Below, in pieces: positions 62,369 to 64,000 of a stretch of DNA of 64,000 bases. How positions within the stretch are numbered: the first letter of the stretch is position 1; each line of letters begins with the position of its first letter. The translations under genes and the position numbers were made by a program. Origin of the DNA: Phenylobacterium aquaticum (lineage in GTDB: Bacteria > Pseudomonadota > Alphaproteobacteria > Caulobacterales > Caulobacteraceae); contig NZ_JALDPT010000014.1 of assembly GCF_022695515.1 (NCBI RefSeq), positions 60,177 to 124,176 of the forward strand. The letters run 5' to 3'. A model generated the notes under the pieces. The model was given only the letters and a program-made list of their open reading frames with translations. It had not been told where the DNA came from and did not search any database.

Positions 62369-62803
62369 CTATTGCAGATAGGCCGAGATCTGGATCTTGC
62401 CGTCCGCCGAGGTTCCGAGCGCCCAGATCTGGCGGGAATTCACCCAGGCATAGGCCGGGGCGGAGGTGTGAAGCCGCACGTTCTCGAACAGATCGGTGAC
62501 CGCCTCTCCGGCGCGCGGCGTCGTCACCCCGTCTGCGAACAGCGAGATGCGACATCCGTCGTCGGTCTCGATCACGCCGCGGATGTTGAGTTCGCCCCGG
62601 CCGTCGGCGCGCATGTGATAGTAGTCTGTCCCGTAAAGCCGCCCCGCGATGCGGCCGGTCGCGCGCCCTTCGAAGGTGAAGTCGAACCGCGCCCCCTGAG
62701 GCGGAATGGGCTCGGCGCCGCTCATGATCGCCTCCAGGCTGACCCCGAAATCGGTCAGGCCCGTGATGTCGATGACATAGTCGTAGATCTTCTCGCCGCG
62801 CAT
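62369..62803 (-). CDS. DUF3237 family protein
   Basis: A 144-aa beta-barrel type protein. Supporting features: FDFTFEGRATGRIAGRLYGT, DYYHMRADGRGELNIRGVIE, the DDGCRISLFADGV segment and NVRLHTSAPAYAWVNSRQIW (the conserved PxYxWLN-type motif), ending ALGTSADGKIQISAYL. DUF3237 proteins are of unknown function. Start ATG 62801-62803 has GGGAGG seven bases upstream. It precedes the P450, separated by the 78-base hairpin region, and they probably share a transcript. Confidence 0.82.
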   Translation of the reverse strand: MRGEKIYDYVIDITGLTDFGVSLEAIMSGAEPIPPQGARFDFTFEGRATGRIAGRLYGTDYYHMRADGRGELNIRGVIETDDGCRISLFADGVTTPRAGEAVTDLFENVRLHTSAPAYAWVNSRQIWALGTSADGKIQISAYLQ

Positions 62804-62946
62804 GACGCCGCCTCCCATTCAGTCTCGGCCGTGAGTCTGGGACAGGGCACGCCGGGGAAGCCAAGCTGATCCTGGTCAATGTCCAGCTCTCCAGCCTGTC
62901 GAGCGGCTGGATCGCGGCGGGCCAGGGCGGGGCGCCCGAAGTCCGA

Positions 62947-63036
62947 TGGCGGACGGGGTGGGATTCGAACCCACGGTAGGCTCTCACCTACGGCGGTTTT
63001 CAAGACCGCTGCCTTAAACCACTCGGCCACCCGTCC
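62947..63036 (-). tRNA. tRNA-Ser (TGA anticodon)
   Basis: A 90-nt class II tRNA: acceptor GGACGGG/CCCGTCC, anticodon stem GCGGT-ACCGC with loop CTTGAAA (anticodon TGA), long variable arm CGTAGGTGAGAGCCTACC, T-arm GTGGG-TTCGAAT-CCCAC, discriminator G and encoded CCA. Confidence 0.97.
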
Positions 63037-63091
63037 GGGACGCGCGCCTATAGCAGCAGGACGGGCGAGGGGGCGAGAGGGTTTGACAGGC

Positions 63092-63121
63092 TTAACGAAT
63101 TAACCACGCCGCTTAACCACG
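63092..63121 (+). promoter_or_regulatory. TTAACCACG direct repeats upstream of rlpA-like gene (possible CtrA half-sites)
   Basis: Two copies of TTAACCACG begin at 63100 and 63113, with a further TTAA at 63092. TTAA is rare in this GC-rich window, and TTAACC is the core of the published CtrA half-site. The spacing (13 bp start to start) is not the classic TTAA-N7-TTAA, so CtrA binding is only suggested. A TTGACA (63083-63088) is immediately upstream. Confidence 0.35.
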
Positions 63122-63189
63122 GCTCAAACCTCTTGCGGCACTGTGACGGTTCATGCGGCCGCAACTGGCGGCTTAGGGGAGGGCGCAAG

Positions 63190-64000
63190 ATGGCCCAGGT
63201 TCAGTTCGCCCTGCGGGGACGCAGCCTTGCCGTGCTGATGGTCGCCGGCGTCAGTCTCGCCGCCTGCGCCACGCCGCACCCGCATCTGGCCAGCCGCTTC
63301 CCGCCCGCCAACCAGCCCACGGGCGCAGGCGGCCGCTACAAGGTCGGCGATCCCTATCAGGTGGCCGGCGTCTGGTACGTGCCCAAGGAACAGCCGAACT
63401 ACGACCAGACCGGCATCGCCTCCTGGTACGGCGACGAATTCAACATGAAACCGACCGCCAACGGCGAGATCTTCGACATGACCGCCCTGTCGGCGGCCCA
63501 TACGACCTTGCCGCTGCCCTGCATCGTCGAGGTCACCAATCTGGACAACGGCCGCAAGCTGCAGGTGCGGGTCAATGACCGGGGGCCCTTTGTCGGCGGC
63601 CGGCTGATCGACCTGTCTCACGCCGCGGCGCGCGAGCTCGGCTATGATCGCGCGGGCCTCGCCCATGTGCGCGTCCGCTATGTCGGCCCGGCCCAGCTCG
63701 GCGGACCTGACACCGGCCTTCGCTACGCCTCCAACCAGGTCCCGACGCCGTCAATCAAGCCCCCAGCGCTGAGGGCCTCCATGCCGACACCGGCCTGGCC
63801 CAGCCCGACCATCGCGCCCCTGACCGGCGCCGCCCTGCCGGCCCTGCCCATGGCCACAGCCCTTCCGGCCGCGCCGATCGCCGTGGCTTCGGCCGCCCTG
63901 CCGCCCTTGCCCAGCGCCACGCCGGCTGCGGCCTATGCGCCGCCGCCGGTCTCCGCCCGGTCCAGCTCGTCCAGCAGCGCCGCCGCCCGCCAGGCAGCCC
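63190..64000 (+). CDS. rlpA: RlpA-like septal ring lipoprotein (3' end cut by window edge)
   Basis: An RlpA family lytic transglycosylase that acts on naked glycan strands at the septum or cell tips. Signal/lipobox SLAACATPHP; the DPBB domain is from about residue 70: QTGIASWYGDEFNMKPTANG, IVEVTNLDNGRKLQVRVNDR and GPFVGGRLIDLSHAAARELG, with the conserved catalytic/structural Asp-Arg-Gly NDRGPF. A long Pro/Ala-rich linker follows (from about residue 175), which runs off the right edge; a C-terminal SPOR domain would be expected but cannot be seen. Upstream TTAA repeats suggest cell-cycle control. Confidence 0.9.
   Translation, partial: MAQVQFALRGRSLAVLMVAGVSLAACATPHPHLASRFPPANQPTGAGGRYKVGDPYQVAGVWYVPKEQPNYDQTGIASWYGDEFNMKPTANGEIFDMTALSAAHTTLPLPCIVEVTNLDNGRKLQVRVNDRGPFVGGRLIDLSHAAARELGYDRAGLAHVRVRYVGPAQLGGPDTGLRYASNQVPTPSIKPPALRASMPTPAWPSPTIAPLTGAALPALPMATALPAAPIAVASAALPPLPSATPAAAYAPPPVSARSSSSSSAAARQAA

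Overview
The window looks like chromosome from a GC-rich alphaproteobacterium of the Caulobacteraceae (Caulobacter/Phenylobacterium type). Four things point there: the gene order yceD-plsX-fabH-ihfA-merR; rpsI with the long alphaproteobacterial N-terminus; a PopA-like protein (two receivers plus a degenerate GGDEF that keeps the c-di-GMP inhibitory site); and a double cold-shock-domain protein. Coding density is high, most genes abut or overlap by 1-20 bases, and no insertion sequence, prophage or CRISPR array is visible. The content is mostly core.

Layout. 1-0.6 kb: start of a kdp operon (a 27-aa leader ORF, kdpF, kdpA running off the left edge). 0.7-5.3 kb: bamE, a cytochrome bc1 chaperone, yceD, plsX, fabH, ihfA and a MerR regulator. 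5.4-9.8 kb: tRNA-Pro, small membrane proteins, ctaA (heme A), rplM-rpsI, argC and a GNAT. 9.9-13.9 kb: Tat-exported MsrB, lipoproteins, and a PHA synthase with a histone-H1-like N-terminal tail. 13.9-19.3 kb: alaC-hom-glpX-recJ. 19.4-22.3 kb: four tRNAs counting tRNA-Pro(GGG) near 5.4 kb, a tandem cold shock protein, glutaminyl cyclase, a thioesterase and an NDUFS4-like complex I subunit. 22.3-33.2 kb: mixed metabolism (amidohydrolase, aldehyde dehydrogenase, M20 peptidase, metC, sseA, cysK, cfa). 33.4-36.7 kb: LPS inner core precursors (kdsA, hldE, hldD). 36.8-44.5 kb: DUF3089, recG, sdhE, mfd. 44.6-48.9 kb: popA-like, SDR, CoA-transferase. 49-57.9 kb: pstS, yihY, tusA, hybrid histidine kinase, cytochrome c, M61 peptidase, CapD-like dehydratase. 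57.9-60.1 kb: a same-strand set of NUDIX, GTP cyclohydrolase I and a BLUF blue-light receptor, plus an Ala/Asn-rich lipoprotein. 60.4-64 kb: acyltransferase, a CYP153-type P450 with a DUF3237 gene, tRNA-Ser and an RlpA-like lipoprotein cut by the right edge.

How genes work together. plsX and fabH start phospholipid and fatty acid synthesis. alaC and hom feed the alanine and threonine/methionine branches. metC, cysK and sseA handle sulfur amino acids. kdsA, hldE and hldD supply Kdo and heptose for LPS. recJ, recG and mfd are repair enzymes. ctaA, the bc1 chaperone, NDUFS4-like and sdhE serve the aerobic respiratory chain.

Four otherwise intact genes (amidohydrolase, cfa, pstS, hybrid kinase) are each broken by one missing base in a short G/C-rich run. 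That pattern suggests consensus errors more than real decay. The most interesting biology is the pterin/blue-light gene set at 57.9-59.6 kb, the SD-overlapping hairpin in front of the P450, the FNR/FixK-like box in front of a small cytochrome c, paired palindromes upstream of the CapD-like gene, and a terminator-ended leader (or small RNA) in front of yihY.
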